DNA of 64,000 nucleotides from Rapana venosa (GCA_028751875.1 CM054142.1:160075-224074), one strand, 5' to 3'; positions 10,911-23,115 are shown, counted from the stretch's first letter. Numbers and translations are program-made. The notes: generated by a model from the sequence alone, not told the origin.

Positions 10911-11000
10911 TCTTTTTTCTTTCCTTCTCTCTCTTCTCTTCTCCCCTTCCTCTCTCTCTCTCCTCTTCTTCTCCTTCTCTTTCTCTCTCTCTCTCTCTTG
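10720..11000 (+). repeat. (TC)n/(TTC)n polypyrimidine tract
   Basis: About 280 bp of nearly pure C and T. The Ser/Leu/Phe and Arg/Glu frames are its translations. Confidence 0.9.
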
Positions 11001-11034
11001 CAACCACCATTCACACCCACACCAACATATTGTT

Positions 11035-11146
11035 GTCCCGGTGGGAACTTTGAAAAATTTACAAAACTGCAGAAGCAGGGGATGGATGTAAAAAAGCAGT
11101 GAGTGCTTTTCCCATTTCTCGATATAAAAGATAGTAAATAGATAAA
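11035..11146 (+). mobile_element. SINE type A, 3' tail fragment
   Basis: 'ggtgggaactttgaaaaatt', 'tacaaaactgcag', 'ggatggatgta' and the end 'tctcgatataaaagatagta' match the 3' half of the reference copy 2161-2518 in the same order. The head is absent (5' truncation). It is flanked on the right by CG/CA microsatellite to about 11290. Confidence 0.7.
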
Positions 11147-11299
11147 AAATCACGCGCGCGCGCGCCCACGCACCACAACACACGCACGCACCATACTATA
11201 CACACACATCACACACACACAAACACACACACCCCACAAACACAACAACACAAAAACAAAACAACAAAAACACACACCACACAACCGCCAAGGAGCATC

Positions 11300-12130
11300 C
11301 CCCTTTCACTTACGGGGGTAAATGTCGCGCCTTTTTGTTTTTTTCATATTTGGGGGAGTTCATTCATCCCTGGTCCCCCTTATAACCACTAAACTTCCAT
11401 ATCAGGGACATTTTTTTTTCTCTTCAAAGGAAAAAAGGTTTTCTTCCACTTTTTTTTCCGAATTTTCCCGTTTTTGACGACTTTTGGTTTTTTCTCTTTT
11501 CCAAACGGGGGGAAAAGGGGGGCGCTCGAGAAACAGAAAGAGGCAAAAAAGAAGGTTTGGTTTTGGGGGTGGTGTGTGTGGTTGTGTTGTGGTGGTGGGG
11601 GTTTGGGGTTGGGGTTGTGTGTGTGGGGTGTTTTTGGGGGGGGTGTGTGTTTTTTTTTTGTTTTTTAAATTTTTCCCCCCAAAAGGCCCCCTTTTTCCTT
11701 TTTTAACGTTCCCTGTTGTTTTTGCCCGTTTGTTTTTTTCCCCCGGCTTTTTCGGGCCGGTTTTTGTTTTTGCGAAAGTCTTCTGCCTCCCCGGGGCCCT
11801 GGTTTTGTTCTTGGGTTTTTGGGGGGAGGGTAGGATGTTTTGGGAAAAAGGGCAAAAGGGCCCCGTTGGTTGGGGCGGTTTGGGGCGGGGCCGGGGTTTT
11901 GGGGGGGGCATTTGGGAAGCCCCCCCAAGGGAGGGGCAAGGGGGCCCCGGGGAAAACGGGGGGGGCGGGGGCGGGGGGGAAAAAAAGGAAAGCGAAAAAA
12001 AAGGGAGGGGAAAGGAAAGGGGGGGCCGGAGGGGGGGGCCCAAAAAAAAAAAAAACAAAAAAAAAAATTGGGGAAAAAAAAAAAAGAAAAAATAAAAAAC
12101 AAAAAAAAAAAAAAAAAAAAACAAAAAAAA
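11300..12130. other. Homopolymer-inflated G/T and A-rich sequence
   Basis: Same character as 5567-6740: stretched homopolymers, then G-rich, then long A runs from 12040. No gene is supported. Confidence 0.55.
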
Positions 12131-13370
12131 AAAAACCCAAGAAAGAGAGAAGAGAGACAGAGGGGGGAGAGACAGGGAGAAGAGACAAAGAGGGAGAGAA
12201 GAAGGAAGAGACAGAAAGGGAGAGAAGAAAGAAAAAGAGAGAGAGAGAAAAAAAGAGAGAGACAACAGAGAAAAGGAAAAAAAAAAAAGAGAGAGAAAAG
12301 AAAAAAGAAGAGAGAGAGGACAGAAGAGAGGAAAACAAAAGAGAAAAAGAGAGAGAAAGAGGGGAAAAAGAAAAGAGACAGAGAGGAGAAAGAGAGAGAG
12401 GAAAAGAAGAGAAGAAAGAGAGGGGAAAAAGAAGAGAAAAAAGAGAGAAAAGGAGAAAAAAGGAGAGAGGGGAAAAGGAAGAGGAGAGGAGAAGGAGAGA
12501 CAGAGAAAAGGAAAGGAGAGGACAGAGACAGAGAGGAAAAGGACAAAGAGAGAGAGAGAAAAATAGAGAGAAAGACAAGGAAAAGGAGAGAGAAAAAAGA
12601 GAGGAGGAGAAAAGGAGAGGGGGACAGAAGAGGGGAGACAAGAAGAGAAAAAGAAGGGGAAAGAGAGAGAGACGAGAGAGAGAGACAAAAGGGAGAGGGG
12701 GACAGGAGGGACAGGAGACAGAGAGAGAGAAAAAAGAAAGAGAGACAGAGAGAGAAAGAGAGGAGAGAGAAGAGAGAAAGAGAGAGGAGACAGAGAGAAA
12801 AAAAGAGAGAGGGGGAGAGAAAGAGAGAAGAGAGAAGAAGGAGAAGGAGGACAAGAGAGAGAAAGGAGACGAGAGACAGAGAGAGGAGAGAAAAAGAAGA
12901 GAGGAGACAGAGAGAGAGAAACGAGGGAAGAGAGAGGGAGGGAAGAGAGACAGAGAGAGAGAAGAGAGAGAGAGACAAAGAAAAGGGGAAAAAGAGAGAG
13001 AGAGAACGAAAAGGACAGGAGACAGAGAGAAAGGGACAGAAGAAAAGAAGAAGAGAGAGAAGGAGACAGAGAGAGACGGGGGGGGGGAGGGGGAAAAAGG
13101 GGGGGGGGGGGTGAGGCGAGGGAGGAGCGGGAGAGAAGAGGACGGGCGGAGAGAGAAAGGAAGGAGGGGGAGAGGGGGCGAAGGAACAGGGGCAAAGCAG
13201 GAGGACGGGGAGAGGAGAAGGCAAAAACGGGAGGAAGAGAAAAAGAAGGCAAAAGGCGAAGAAAAGGGGCCCCCAAGGGGGAAAACAAAACGAAAAAAGA
13301 GGAAAAGAAAGAAGGAGAAAGAAGAGAGAGAGAGAGAGGGGAAGAGAGGGAGAGGAGAGGAAGAAAATTG
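12130..13370 (+). repeat. 1.2-kb polypurine (GA)n tract
   Basis: Over 1.2 kb of almost only A and G with occasional C (gagacagagagag units). The longest open frames of the window (hundreds of codons of Ser/Leu/Phe on minus, Arg/Glu/Lys on plus) come from it and are artefacts of composition. Such a tract can form triplex DNA in principle. Confidence 0.9.
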
Positions 13371-13435
13371 TTGATGCAAAAGTAAAGGGAAGTTTTGTTC
13401 TTTCTACGGGGGCTACTTTTCCAAGTGTGGGGGGG

Positions 13436-13818
13436 TTGTTGTTTTTTTTCCCTTTTTTCTTTTCTTCTGTCTGTGTGCGACTGTTCTGTGTGTGTCTGTC
13501 TCTCTCTCTCTCCCGTCTCTCTGTTCTTTGTCTGTCTGTTGTCGTCTTTTTTCTTTTCTCCCCTTTCCCCCCCTCTTCGCTCTGCCATTTATCCACCACC
13601 CCCTACCATCTAGCTATCTGCTATCTCCCTCTCCCGTTCTCTCTGTCTATCGTTCCCCTATAGAAAAAGAAGAAGAAGAAGAAGAAAAAGAAGAAGAAGA
13701 AGAAGAAAAAAAGAAGAAAAAGAAGAAGAAGAGAAGAAGAAAAAGAAAAAGGGAAAAAAAAGAATGTTGTGTGATTTTTTAAAACGCTGAATTTTTGTAA
13801 AGAAAAACAAATGATGTC

Positions 13819-13852
<34 letters not shown>

Positions 13853-13860
13853 TCTCTCTC
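13436..13860 (+). repeat. CT, GAA and poly-C microsatellites
   Basis: A T/C-rich stretch to about 13650, (GAA)n at 13664-13760, then a 30-bp poly-C run at 13821-13850 followed by CT repeats. Confidence 0.85.
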
Positions 13861-13918
13861 TTTTCCCTTTCCCCCAACAACAACAGAAATGAAACGCAAC
13901 AAAAATTATAGTTATTAA

Positions 13919-16140
13919 AGATGGGAAAGGGTATCCCCCCATGTTGCAATAATATTTTTTGGGTTTTGGATCGTTGGCACTCCTAGATCGTTTTATGATG
14001 GGTTTTATGGACATTTCATCAAAAAAATCAACAGAACAACAATACAGCAACAGCAACAACAACAAAACACAAAGGGGAAGAGGAAACAAAACACACCCAA
14101 AATAGAGAAAGGTAGTCTCCCTTTTTGAAGTTTTTCTTTCGCTGGCACTATACACCATTTTATGCCCGGGTTTCAAAAAAATTTATCAAAAAATGTCAAA
14201 ATCAAAAACAACACAACACACAACACAACAAGGAAAAAAATGAAGAACGGGAGATTCCCTTTCCCTTTTGCAATGTTTGGTCATTGGTACTTAGACCGTT
14301 TGATGAGGATTTGATCGCACGTAAATTTAAAAACTCAATAACAACCACACCCAACACCCAAACAACAAAAACAAACACCGTCAACAACAAGGGAAAAAAA
14401 GGAACAAAACACCCCCAAAATTGATTTTTTAAAAACTGTAATCTCCCCCATTTTGACGGGTTTTTTTTCGTTGGGGACCATATACCCTTAAAATTTTTAT
14501 GCCGGGGTTTTATAGAAAAATGTATAAAGACGTCAACATCACTCATATCTCATCATCTTCAAAACAACAACAAAACAAAAACAACAAGAAAGGGGCGCAA
14601 AAAAGCACCACCACAAAAAAAAAAAAGGGAGGCCTCACCCCATTTTTATGATTTTTTGGGACCGGGGGGTACTCATAGGGCATTTCAAGCTGAGTTTGAC
14701 GGCATAGTGTATTGCAAAAACGTCATATAAGAAAATCAAAAATATTAAATATCAAAAAAAACACCCTCATCAAAAACAACACCATCATCAATAAAACTCA
14801 ACGCAGGAACAGGAAACAAAGTTACCCAAAAAGAGAAAGGTAGATCTCACCCAATTTGACAGCCTTCGTACCGTTACTACTCATAGATGTTTTATGATCG
14901 GTTTTTTTTAGTACAATGTGACAAAACTCATCATCTCAAACACAACATCAAAAACATCCCCAAAGGGAAAAGAAAACACCACCACAAAAATAAGAAGAAT
15001 AGATTCCCCACTTTAACTTTTTGTTTCGTTTTGGGTTTTTAAGGTCGTTTCATGACGGGTTTAACGCATGTATATCAACAAAAACCCCAAAAACAACAAA
15101 AAGGGAAAAAAGAAACACAGCATACCCCCTGGTTTTTTTAAAGGTGATCTAACCCCTTTTCACGGTTTTTATCTCGTTTGGGCCTTGTACGCCATTTCAT
15201 GCTGGGGTTTTTTGCACGATTTCAACGCGTCAAACCCCGACAGAACATCAACAAAAACAACATCAACGTTTAAAACAAAACAACACTTTTAAAAACAACA
15301 ACAAAAAGCAACAACAAGGAAACAGGAAACACAGTACCACCCAAAAATAAGAACGGTAGTTTACCCCATTTTTAATCCTTTTTTGCTGGGACTTGGGGCG
15401 TTTGTATGGGTTTGATGGGACATGACAACTCAATAACAAAAACTTTATCATTAACAACACACAACAACGTGAACAAAAAAGAAACACAGTAAAACCCCCA
15501 AAAAAGAACGGAGATCTCTCATTTTGGTGGTTTTGTGTCGTTGGGGAATGGTATCAAAACGGTTTCATGTAGTTTTTACGGCCTGAGCAACAACCCTCAA
15601 CAACAAAAACAACGTCAACAACAACAACGAAGAAGGAAACGAAAAAAAGCACCACCCCAAAAAAAAAACGGTTGGTTCACCCCTTTTTGACAGTTTGGTG
15701 CGTTGGGCCCTTTTGGGTCGTTTTTTAAGCTGAGTTTGACGGCACAATGTAACAACAACGCCAAACAAACATCAACACAACATCAACGTAACAAACAACA
15801 ACAACGTCAATAACATGACAACAACAAGGGAAAAGGGAAACACAGCACAAAACAAAAAAAGAGTGGTAGATTCGCCTATTTTTATAGTTTGATGTCGCTG
15901 GGGACTCATGGGGTGGTTTTTCAAAAAAAAAACATTTAAAATCATCAACAAAAACATCAACAACAATACAACAACATCAACAAAACTAACAACAAAAAGG
16001 AAACAGGAAAAACAGCACCCCCCCAAAAATGAAGAACGGTAGGTCTCACCCCTTTTGACGGGCTTTGGGGTCTTGGCGCTCATGGGTCTTTCTGACGGGT
16101 TTGACAGACAATCTTCAGCGAAGTCTCCTGATAGGGACCG
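13919..16140 (+). repeat. Degenerate 13-unit satellite-like array
   Basis: A composite unit recurs about 13 times, beginning near 13919, 14107, 14242, 14430, 14622, 14840, 14990, 15140, 15348, 15500, 15660, 15855 and 16030 (mean spacing about 175 bp). Each unit has 'gaacggtagatctcacccc', 'attttgacgg', a 'tcgttgggactcatgggtcg' core and 'tttatgacgggtttgacgg', then an AAC-rich spacer (aacaacaacatcaac) and 'gggaaaagggaaacacagca'. Units are strongly diverged but keep this order. No unit encodes a conserved frame. It fits an old tandem satellite with an internal AAC microsatellite. Confidence 0.75.
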
Positions 16141-16184
16141 GGAACAGTTAGGGGACAGCACTTTTTTTCACCTGCACCACAGAC

Positions 16185-16345
16185 CCCAAACACACACACA
16201 CACACACCACAAAACACACACCACACACACACACCACCTCGAAATTATTTGGAGACAGTGTTGTTTTTTGTTTATGAGATGAGAGATGATGATATGATGA
16301 TGATGATGATGATGTGATGATATATGATGATGATGATTTGGGGGG
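16185..16345 (+). repeat. CA and GAT microsatellites
   Basis: A CA run at 16190-16240 and a GAT run at 16275-16340. The interval 16346-16680 holds nothing recognisable. Confidence 0.85.
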
Positions 16346-16689
16346 TGGGGTTTGGGGGGTGGTGGTGGTGTCGTTGGGTTTTTTAAGCAGAAACCACGGG
16401 GGTGGGGGGGGTTGCAAAAAATTTTAGTGGTGCCCCACCGTCTAAGGACTGAGGATAGGGAAGGGGAATGAAGTGTGTTGTTTGTTTGTGTTTGTTGCAT
16501 TGTGCGTAGGTACTGTGTTGGGTTGGATAAAGACATAGCGTTCTTGTTGTACTTTGCTCAAGTGTGTGCGTATTGCCGACAGTGTGTCTTTGTATATGTC
16601 TTCCTTCACGGGGCAGTTTTTAGCGTTGTTTTTGTTTTTGTTGGTGTTTAGTGATCAAAAGACGCTTAGGAGGAGGGGGAGGGGACGAC

Positions 16690-17000
16690 ACGAGCGATGT
16701 GACGCGAGACGAAACGATGACGACGACGACGATGACGACGACGACGACGATGAGCGTGATGACGTGGAGTGATGATGGTATGATGATGATGGGGAGTGAT
16801 CGACACGCGATGTTGATGATGATCGACGACGCGATGAGATGACGACGCTTACGAATGATGATAATGAAATGATATTTTGATAATGATAAGAAAACAACGA
16901 GGAGGAGGAGGTGACGACGACGATGACGCGAACGACGACGACATGATGATGATGTGGTGATGTGATGATGATGATGTGATGATGATTTTGATGTGACGAT
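16690..17000 (+). repeat. (GAC)n/(GAT)n trinucleotide tract
   Basis: Interrupted gacgac and gatgat units. Asp-rich (plus) and Ser-rich (minus) open frames are their translation. 17001-17285 is unremarkable. Confidence 0.85.
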
Positions 17001-17289
17001 GCGGAACCCGAATCCAACAAGTATGCTGCGATTGAACTCACAACCCCCCCATTCCAACCCCTTTTAGCGTTACCACTTTCCCTTTGCTCGGGGTAACATT
17101 CCTCCTAATCTCACCTGTGTGCTTGTTGCCCAAAAAACGCCAAGGGGAAAAAAGTGAGCTGCTGATGATTTTGGGGGTTGAGTCTGTTTTTTCGTTTTGG
17201 GGGTTTCTGCGCTTTTGTGTGTGGGTTTTATTATTTTTTGTAACGATCACATGAGCGATTAAAATCAGTTTATTTCTCGTTTTATTTGT

Positions 17290-18125
17290 GATGAAGTGTA
17301 CATGGTGGTGTGTGTGTGTGGTGTGTGTGTGTGGTGTGTTTTTGTGTGGTGTGTGGTTGGTGTGTGGTGTGTGTGTGTGGTGTGTGTGGAGAGGGTGGGT
17401 TACGTGGAGGGGGGGGGTACGTGTGTGGTGTGTGTCTTTGTGTGTAATTTGTCTTTGTGGTATTTGGTGCAGCCAGGTGTGTGTTTTTGTGTTTTTATGT
17501 GCGTTTGTTGTGGTTTTGTTTGTGTGTGTGGTATGTGTGTGGGTGTCGTGGTGTGTGTGTGCGTGTGTGTGTGTGTTTGTGTGTGTGTGTTGTGGTGTGT
17601 GTGTGTGTGTTTGGTGTGGTGGGTTGGGGGTGTGTGGTGTGTGTGTGGGTTTTTGTGTGTGTGTGTGGTGTGTGTGTGTGTGGGTTGGGGGTGTGTGTGT
17701 GTGTGTGTGTGCGCGCGCACGTGGAGGGGACTTTACGTAAGCGAATGGCGGGGGGAGAGTGGGGGGGGGGGGGGGGATTTGGGCGTTTAACGTCTCAGTT
17801 TATTTAATTTCAAAGTGTTTGAAGTTATAAAAACACATGTAGCTTGGTTAATAATACATGCATGCTTTTGACTTTTTTTCATATGTGGCATGTGTGTGCG
17901 TGTATTCGTGCCGGGGCGGCGCCGGGGTGGTTGGGTGGGTAGTGGGTGTGTGTGTGGGGGGGGGGGGGGGGTTGCACGCGGGCGTGTGCGTGTTGTGCGT
18001 GCGTGTATGCATGCGTGGTAGTGTGTGTATACGTGTGTGTACGGTGGGTTGTGGGAGGTGTGGGTTTTGTGTGTGCGTTGTTTGTGTGTGTGTGTGTGTG
18101 TGTGAACGCGGGTGTTTGTGTATTC
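17290..18125 (+). repeat. Interrupted (GT)n with poly-G
   Basis: GT-rich at 17290-17720 and 17885-18120 with a G run at 17761-17776. Between them, 17777-17880 is short unique DNA. The Val/Cys frames are artefacts. Confidence 0.9.
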
Positions 18126-18515
18126 CCTCATTGTCTGTTTGTATACTGTTTGTCTGTCTGTATTTAGTTCCCCGTCGGTAGCACGAGGTTCATCGTGGGT
18201 GATGTGCGCATGTGTTGTATTCTGTGGTTTTGTCCATGTGGGGGTGTGTTTTGAGCCGTATGCGTGCTTTTTTCGTGTCTGTGCCTATTGAACGAAAAAT
18301 TATGTGGCGCGACACGGGGGAAACCTGCATGTGGGAGAGTGAGGCTGAACATGGGGAAAAAAAGAAAAAAGCCTTGTAATGTCGGAAACCTTGCAGATTT
18401 TAGCCCGGCGTATCACATTTCCTTTTTAATTACAGCAACAGAGCAACAGCCCTGACTTCCGTGATAACTTTTGCATGTCCCCCTCTATAAACTGGCCCGA
18501 TGTTGGCGTGTATGT
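18126..18515. other. Short unique stretch, no gene seen
   Basis: More complex sequence than its neighbours, but no splice-bounded or conserved frame is visible. Confidence 0.4.
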
Positions 18516-18519
18516 GTTG

Positions 18520-18870
18520 TCGGTTGGGGGTGGGGGGGGGGGGGGGGGGGGATGTGTGTGGGGGGGGGGGGGATGCAAGGGGTGTGGTGGTATCGGGGAA
18601 AAAGGGGGGGTTTTGTGTGATGTGTGTGTGGGTGGGTGGGGGACGGGGATGCAAAGTGTGTGTGTGGTGTTTGACTTTGGGGGAAAAGTTTCATAGATGA
18701 GTGGGCCACACACACTCAATACCGCATACCATACCCAACAAAAAACAACAAAACAAACCACACAACACACACACACATAACCACACACCACACAGAGTCT
18801 AAACACACACACTACCATCCACACACACACACAAACACACCAATCCCCACACCAACGCGCGCGCGCGCGC
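18520..18870 (+). repeat. Poly-G/GT followed by CA and CG repeats
   Basis: G and GT runs at 18520-18670, CA variants at 18705-18855, and (GC)n at 18858-18869. Confidence 0.85.
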
Positions 18871-18871
18871 A

Positions 18872-19107
18872 TGCAAGTCCTTCGGATGAAAACTATAAAC
18901 CCCAGGCCCCCTGTTCGAACGCATGAAAAACTCTTGGGACACGTTAATCCTGTTCCGCTTTTCGGAAGGTAGGGCCATTGTGGCAGTGGAAAAGATACAA
19001 ATTTTCAAAACCGCATACAACGGGGGTGGAGTAAAAAAGGTAGAGGTTATTCCATTTTCTCGTATAAAAGATAATAAATAAAAATTTAAAAAAGTATAAA
19101 AACACAC
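18872..19107 (+). mobile_element. SINE type A, 3' two-thirds
   Basis: 'agtccttcggatgaaaac', 'ggccccctgttcgaacgcat', 'acacgttaatcctgttccgc', 'caaaaccgcatacaacgg' and 'ctcgtataaaagataataaa' follow the order of the reference copy 2161-2518. The tRNA-like head is missing, and the 5' break lies exactly at the CG microsatellite. 19108-19447 is A/C-rich then unique, with no gene seen. Confidence 0.75.
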
Positions 19108-19447
19108 GGCCCCAAAAAAAACACAGAATTTTACAAAAGCAAAAAAACTCAACAATACGGAAAAAACCCCCACACAACACCCAACACACACAACACACAC
19201 GTACCCCACCACCACACAAAAACACAACAACCACCACAACAACCACACACAACGCTATGACAGAAAACGAGGGGACACACCGAAGAAAAATGTTTCTTTC
19301 GTTTCCCCGGTAGAGTCCGGTTTACCGTGGTCAGTTTTTTCGACCATTTTTGCCCAACGTGAAAGGGAGGCTTATTCCCACTCAGGGGTGTAGTATGGGG
19401 TTGCTTGTGTTTTCGTATCCACAGAAAGCTTACATGAATTACGGGAT

Positions 19448-19710
19448 CTTTAACTTATATTTTTATCTTATACTTTTATGATCTATTATATTGATTTGAT
19501 ATATATTATATATATATATATATTATTTTTATATATATTATTATAAATTTTATTATATATTTTATATATTTATAATTATATTGTGTGTTGTGGTGGTGTG
19601 TGGTGTGCGTGCGGGGTGTGTGTGTGTGTGTTGTGGTGTGGTGTGTGTTTTTTGTGTGTGTGTGTTTGTGGTGTGTGTGCATACACACAAGCGCGCGCGC
19701 GCGAAGGGAT
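19448..19710 (+). repeat. AT-rich tract then (GT)n and (CG)n
   Basis: ta/at repeats at 19450-19580, GT at 19581-19690 and gcgcgc at 19691-19702. Confidence 0.85.
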
Positions 19711-19739
19711 TAAGGGGATGGCAGGTTTGCCTTAAAGTT

Positions 19740-19874
19740 TTCCTGGGAATTAAAAAAAAAAATCCCCCCAACTTGATTCACCAAAACCTGTGGAGATTTT
19801 TAAAACCCCCGGTTTCACGGACCCCCAGGATTTAAGTCGAACGGTCTTAACCCCGCGGGTATAGCGTCAGGTGT
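19740..19874 (-). mobile_element. SINE type B, degraded tRNA-like head
   Basis: On the minus strand 'acgctatacccgcggggtta' is followed by 'ccgttcgacttaaatcctg', 'gggtccgtgaaac' and 'tttaaaaatctcc'. It aligns with the head of the element at 59962 ('cgctatagccgagtggtaca', 'ctttgacttcagtcctgtgg'), a tRNA-Leu-like start. The copy stops in an A/T run. Confidence 0.5.
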
Positions 19875-19999
19875 CGGGGACTGAGAGAAATGAATGACCT
19901 TGCCTGGTGATCTTCTGCCACTTTTCCCTGCCTGACATTTGGCAGATCACATTCTGAAAGGTCTGTGATATCGCACATACCAATGCTGGGCGTTTTCTG

Positions 20000-20480
<481 letters not shown>

Positions 20481-20755
20481 ATGTTTATCTATTTGCGTAC
20501 GTTATGTGTGAGTGTGTGGGTGGGTGGGTGGGTATTTGTGCATGCGTGCGTGCGTATGTGCGCGCGCACGAAACTTAGAAACTTTATACAAAATTCACAA
20601 ATACAAACCGTTAAGTACACAAATTGTTCAAAAGAAGTTGGCAAAGAGAAACCGCTGATTTCGAAAATGGCAACGCTTTTTTGAGCAAAACAAACGTTTA
20701 TTATAAAAGACATCACAGAATGTTGACAAATGTATTATATTTGTCTAAAACCTAC

Positions 20756-20767
20756 ACACACACACAC

Positions 20768-20853
<86 letters not shown>
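20756..20853 (+). repeat. CA/TA dinucleotide run
   Basis: cacaca passes into about 80 bp of alternating ta. 20854-21155 is unique DNA with no gene seen. Confidence 0.9.
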
Positions 20854-20857
<4 letters not shown>

Positions 20858-21155
20858 TGAATACGCACTGTCGACAAATGCGGAATTTGGATCTAGAATA
20901 TTAAGTACACAAAGGAACATATAGAATATTGAAGACGAGACATACGTGAAATGTTTTCTCGCTATTTGAAGATGGAGTATCGTTACCTCTCAGATGAAAC
21001 AGTAGTGAAAAGAAGACAGAAAGAAGGGGGAGGTGGGGGGTGGGGGTAGAAGAAACCATATCTTCAAGAATCTTCCTTCAAGGTCAGATAGACAGACGTG
21101 TTTGTTGTGACTATGTGCTTGAACTGAATTCGCTTCTGAGACGAAAGCTTTTGTT

Positions 21156-21159
21156 GACA

Positions 21160-21195
<36 letters not shown>

Positions 21196-21510
21196 GAAGG
21201 AAGGAAGGAAGAAAGGAAGGAAGGAAGGAAGGAAGGAAGGAAGGAAGGAAGGAGGGAAGGAAGGAAGGAAGGAAGGAAGGAAGGAAGGAAGGAAGGAAGG
21301 AAGGAAGAAACATAGACAGACAGATAGAGACTGAGAAAGATACAAAGCATAAAAAAGACAGAAATAAAGAAAAAAAGACAGACAGCAGACAGACAGACAA
21401 ACCGACAGATAGACAGAAAAAAGAAACAAACAAACAAACAAACAAACAAAGAGAGCAGCAGCAACAACAACAAAAACAACAATAACAACAACAAACAAGA
21501 CCCAAAAACC
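21156..21510 (+). repeat. GAAA/GGAA, CAGA and AAC microsatellites
   Basis: (gaaa)n then (ggaa)n at 21160-21310, cagacaga at 21375-21420, caaa and caacaa to 21510. On the minus strand this is the intron directly downstream of the exon at 21590-22090; the frame that runs through it is not protein. Confidence 0.9.
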
Positions 21511-21589
21511 AAGAAGAGGAAGAAAGAAACAAAGAAACATAAATGTCCGGGACAAATCTCACACAGACACCACAAACCACACCACTCAC

Positions 21590-22090
21590 CTTCCTCAACG
21601 TCTTCAAATCCACCACAACAGGCAAAGCGGTGTTCACCAAAGCAGGGACCTCCCTAGGCGAAGATCTCCCCACCCGGACACTTTCCCTATCCCTCTGAAA
21701 CAACGACGACGACGACGACGACAATGAAACAGACGATGATGACGAAGATGACGACGAAGACGCAGACCTCACATTCCCAAGAGCTGAAGACGATGGTTCT
21801 TTAACGCGAAGAAAGAACAGATAAATTTCGCCTTCTTTCACAAGACCGACACAATTTTCGCGGTTTTCTGTTGGGCCGAAGCGTTCCACTTGTACCGTAT
21901 TGATACGAATCTGTCTTCGGTTTCTGCTGTTGCTGCTGCTGCTGTTGTTGCTGCTGTTGTTGCTGCTGTTGTTGCTGCTGTTGTTGTTGTTGTCAGGTTC
22001 GGAGGCTGCAGCAAGGAGCAGGTCCTGTCCTTTGTACACTTTGTGCACGTTGACTTTGGCTTTGTACAGCAGTGGCGTGACTGGAGATGC
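21590..22090 (-). CDS. Neuregulin-like N-terminal (kringle-like) exon
   Basis: A 501-nt minus-strand exon of 167 codons lies between an acceptor (gtgtccctaacag) and a donor AGGAAG|GTGAGT. It is in frame 0 at both ends, with an in-frame stop just outside the acceptor. The product has YKAKVNVHKVYKGQDLL (residues 9-25), an Asn/Ser run (34-55), VERFGPTENRENCVGLVKEG and EIYLFFL (68-94), a Ser run (about 107-128), and a closing VVVDLKTLRK. The order KV.VH.V, C.GL.E..IY.FF and DLK.LRK at an exon end is what I recall of the GGF-type neuregulin N-terminal domain, where an exon also ends near the LKK motif. Neuregulins are secreted or membrane EGF-family ligands of ErbB receptors. The runs are insertions relative to vertebrates. 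An NTR/agrin-NtA-like domain is the alternative. No Ig, EGF or membrane exon was found. Confidence 0.55.
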
Positions 22091-22309
22091 CTGTTAGGGA
22101 CACAGGTAAGTTTCATGTAAGGACGTTCGATCAGCTAAGGACACAGAAAGCAAAAATGTATGGGCTACATAGCAAAAGAAGCAGCATTCGTATCTACGAG
22201 GCTTGAGATTCAGAATTCAAGGTGCGAGATGTGAGATGTTATTGTTGTTGATGCCGTTGCTGTTGTTTTTGTAGTTGCAACAGTTGTTTGTATTTTATTT
22301 TTTCACTAA

Positions 22310-22505
<196 letters not shown>

Positions 22506-22534
22506 AAGGGTTGGGTTGGGTGGTGTGCAAGATT

Positions 22535-22795
22535 TTAACACAGCACAGGACAACATAACTCTCCTCAACACATGCATTACAATACAACACAATACAATAC
22601 AACACAATACAACACAATACAATACAACACAATACTACACAACACAACACAATACAACACAATACAATACAATACAACACAACACAATACAGTACATTGC
22701 AATATGAGGCAAAACGATGCAATACAATACGATAATACAATACAATTCGATATACAGTACGATACAATACAATGCAACACGATACAATATAGCTA
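22535..22795 (+). repeat. (ACAAT/ACAAC) pentanucleotide array
   Basis: acaac and acaat pentamers alternate in short higher-order blocks and then decay to cgata-type variants towards 22790. Confidence 0.9.
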
Positions 22796-22914
22796 ATGCG
22801 CAAAACACAGTAGCAGACTTTAAAATTTAAAAAACCAGAAATGTTACCAGACAGTAGAACAACAAAGACTGGACCGGCCTTGACGTGGCCCTGTTCCTGC
22901 CAAAGGCTGAAGAC

Positions 22915-23047
22915 ACACAGACAGACAGACACACAGACAGACAGGCATGCAGGCAGGCAGGCAGACAGACAGAGAGAACAGCTTGGAGTGAATGATCCAC
23001 CATCGTTTTGGTCAAGGCACCACTGATGATGATGATGATGATGATGA

Positions 23048-23081
<34 letters not shown>

Positions 23082-23115
23082 AATAATAACAATGATGATG
23101 ATGACGAAGACGATA
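22915..23115 (+). repeat. CAGA, GAT and GAC microsatellites
   Basis: cagacaga at 22915-22975, gatgat then gacgac at 23024-23080, and mixed units beyond. The poly-Asp frame is an artefact. Confidence 0.9.

Noticed and set aside
11402..13588. Very long minus-strand open frames (over 500 codons)
   Set aside because: They are translations of a polypurine tract: almost only Ser, Leu, Phe and Pro, with equally long open frames on the other strand. Composition explains them.
13919..16140. CRISPR array
   Set aside because: Spaced repeats were considered, but the 'repeats' are diverged, the 'spacers' are AAC microsatellite, and the genome is eukaryotic.
20990..21589. Continuation of the neuregulin-like frame to 20990
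   Set aside because: After the consensus donor at 21589 the frame runs into (ggaa)n/(gaaa)n, giving Phe/Leu/Ser repeats. It is intron, not protein.
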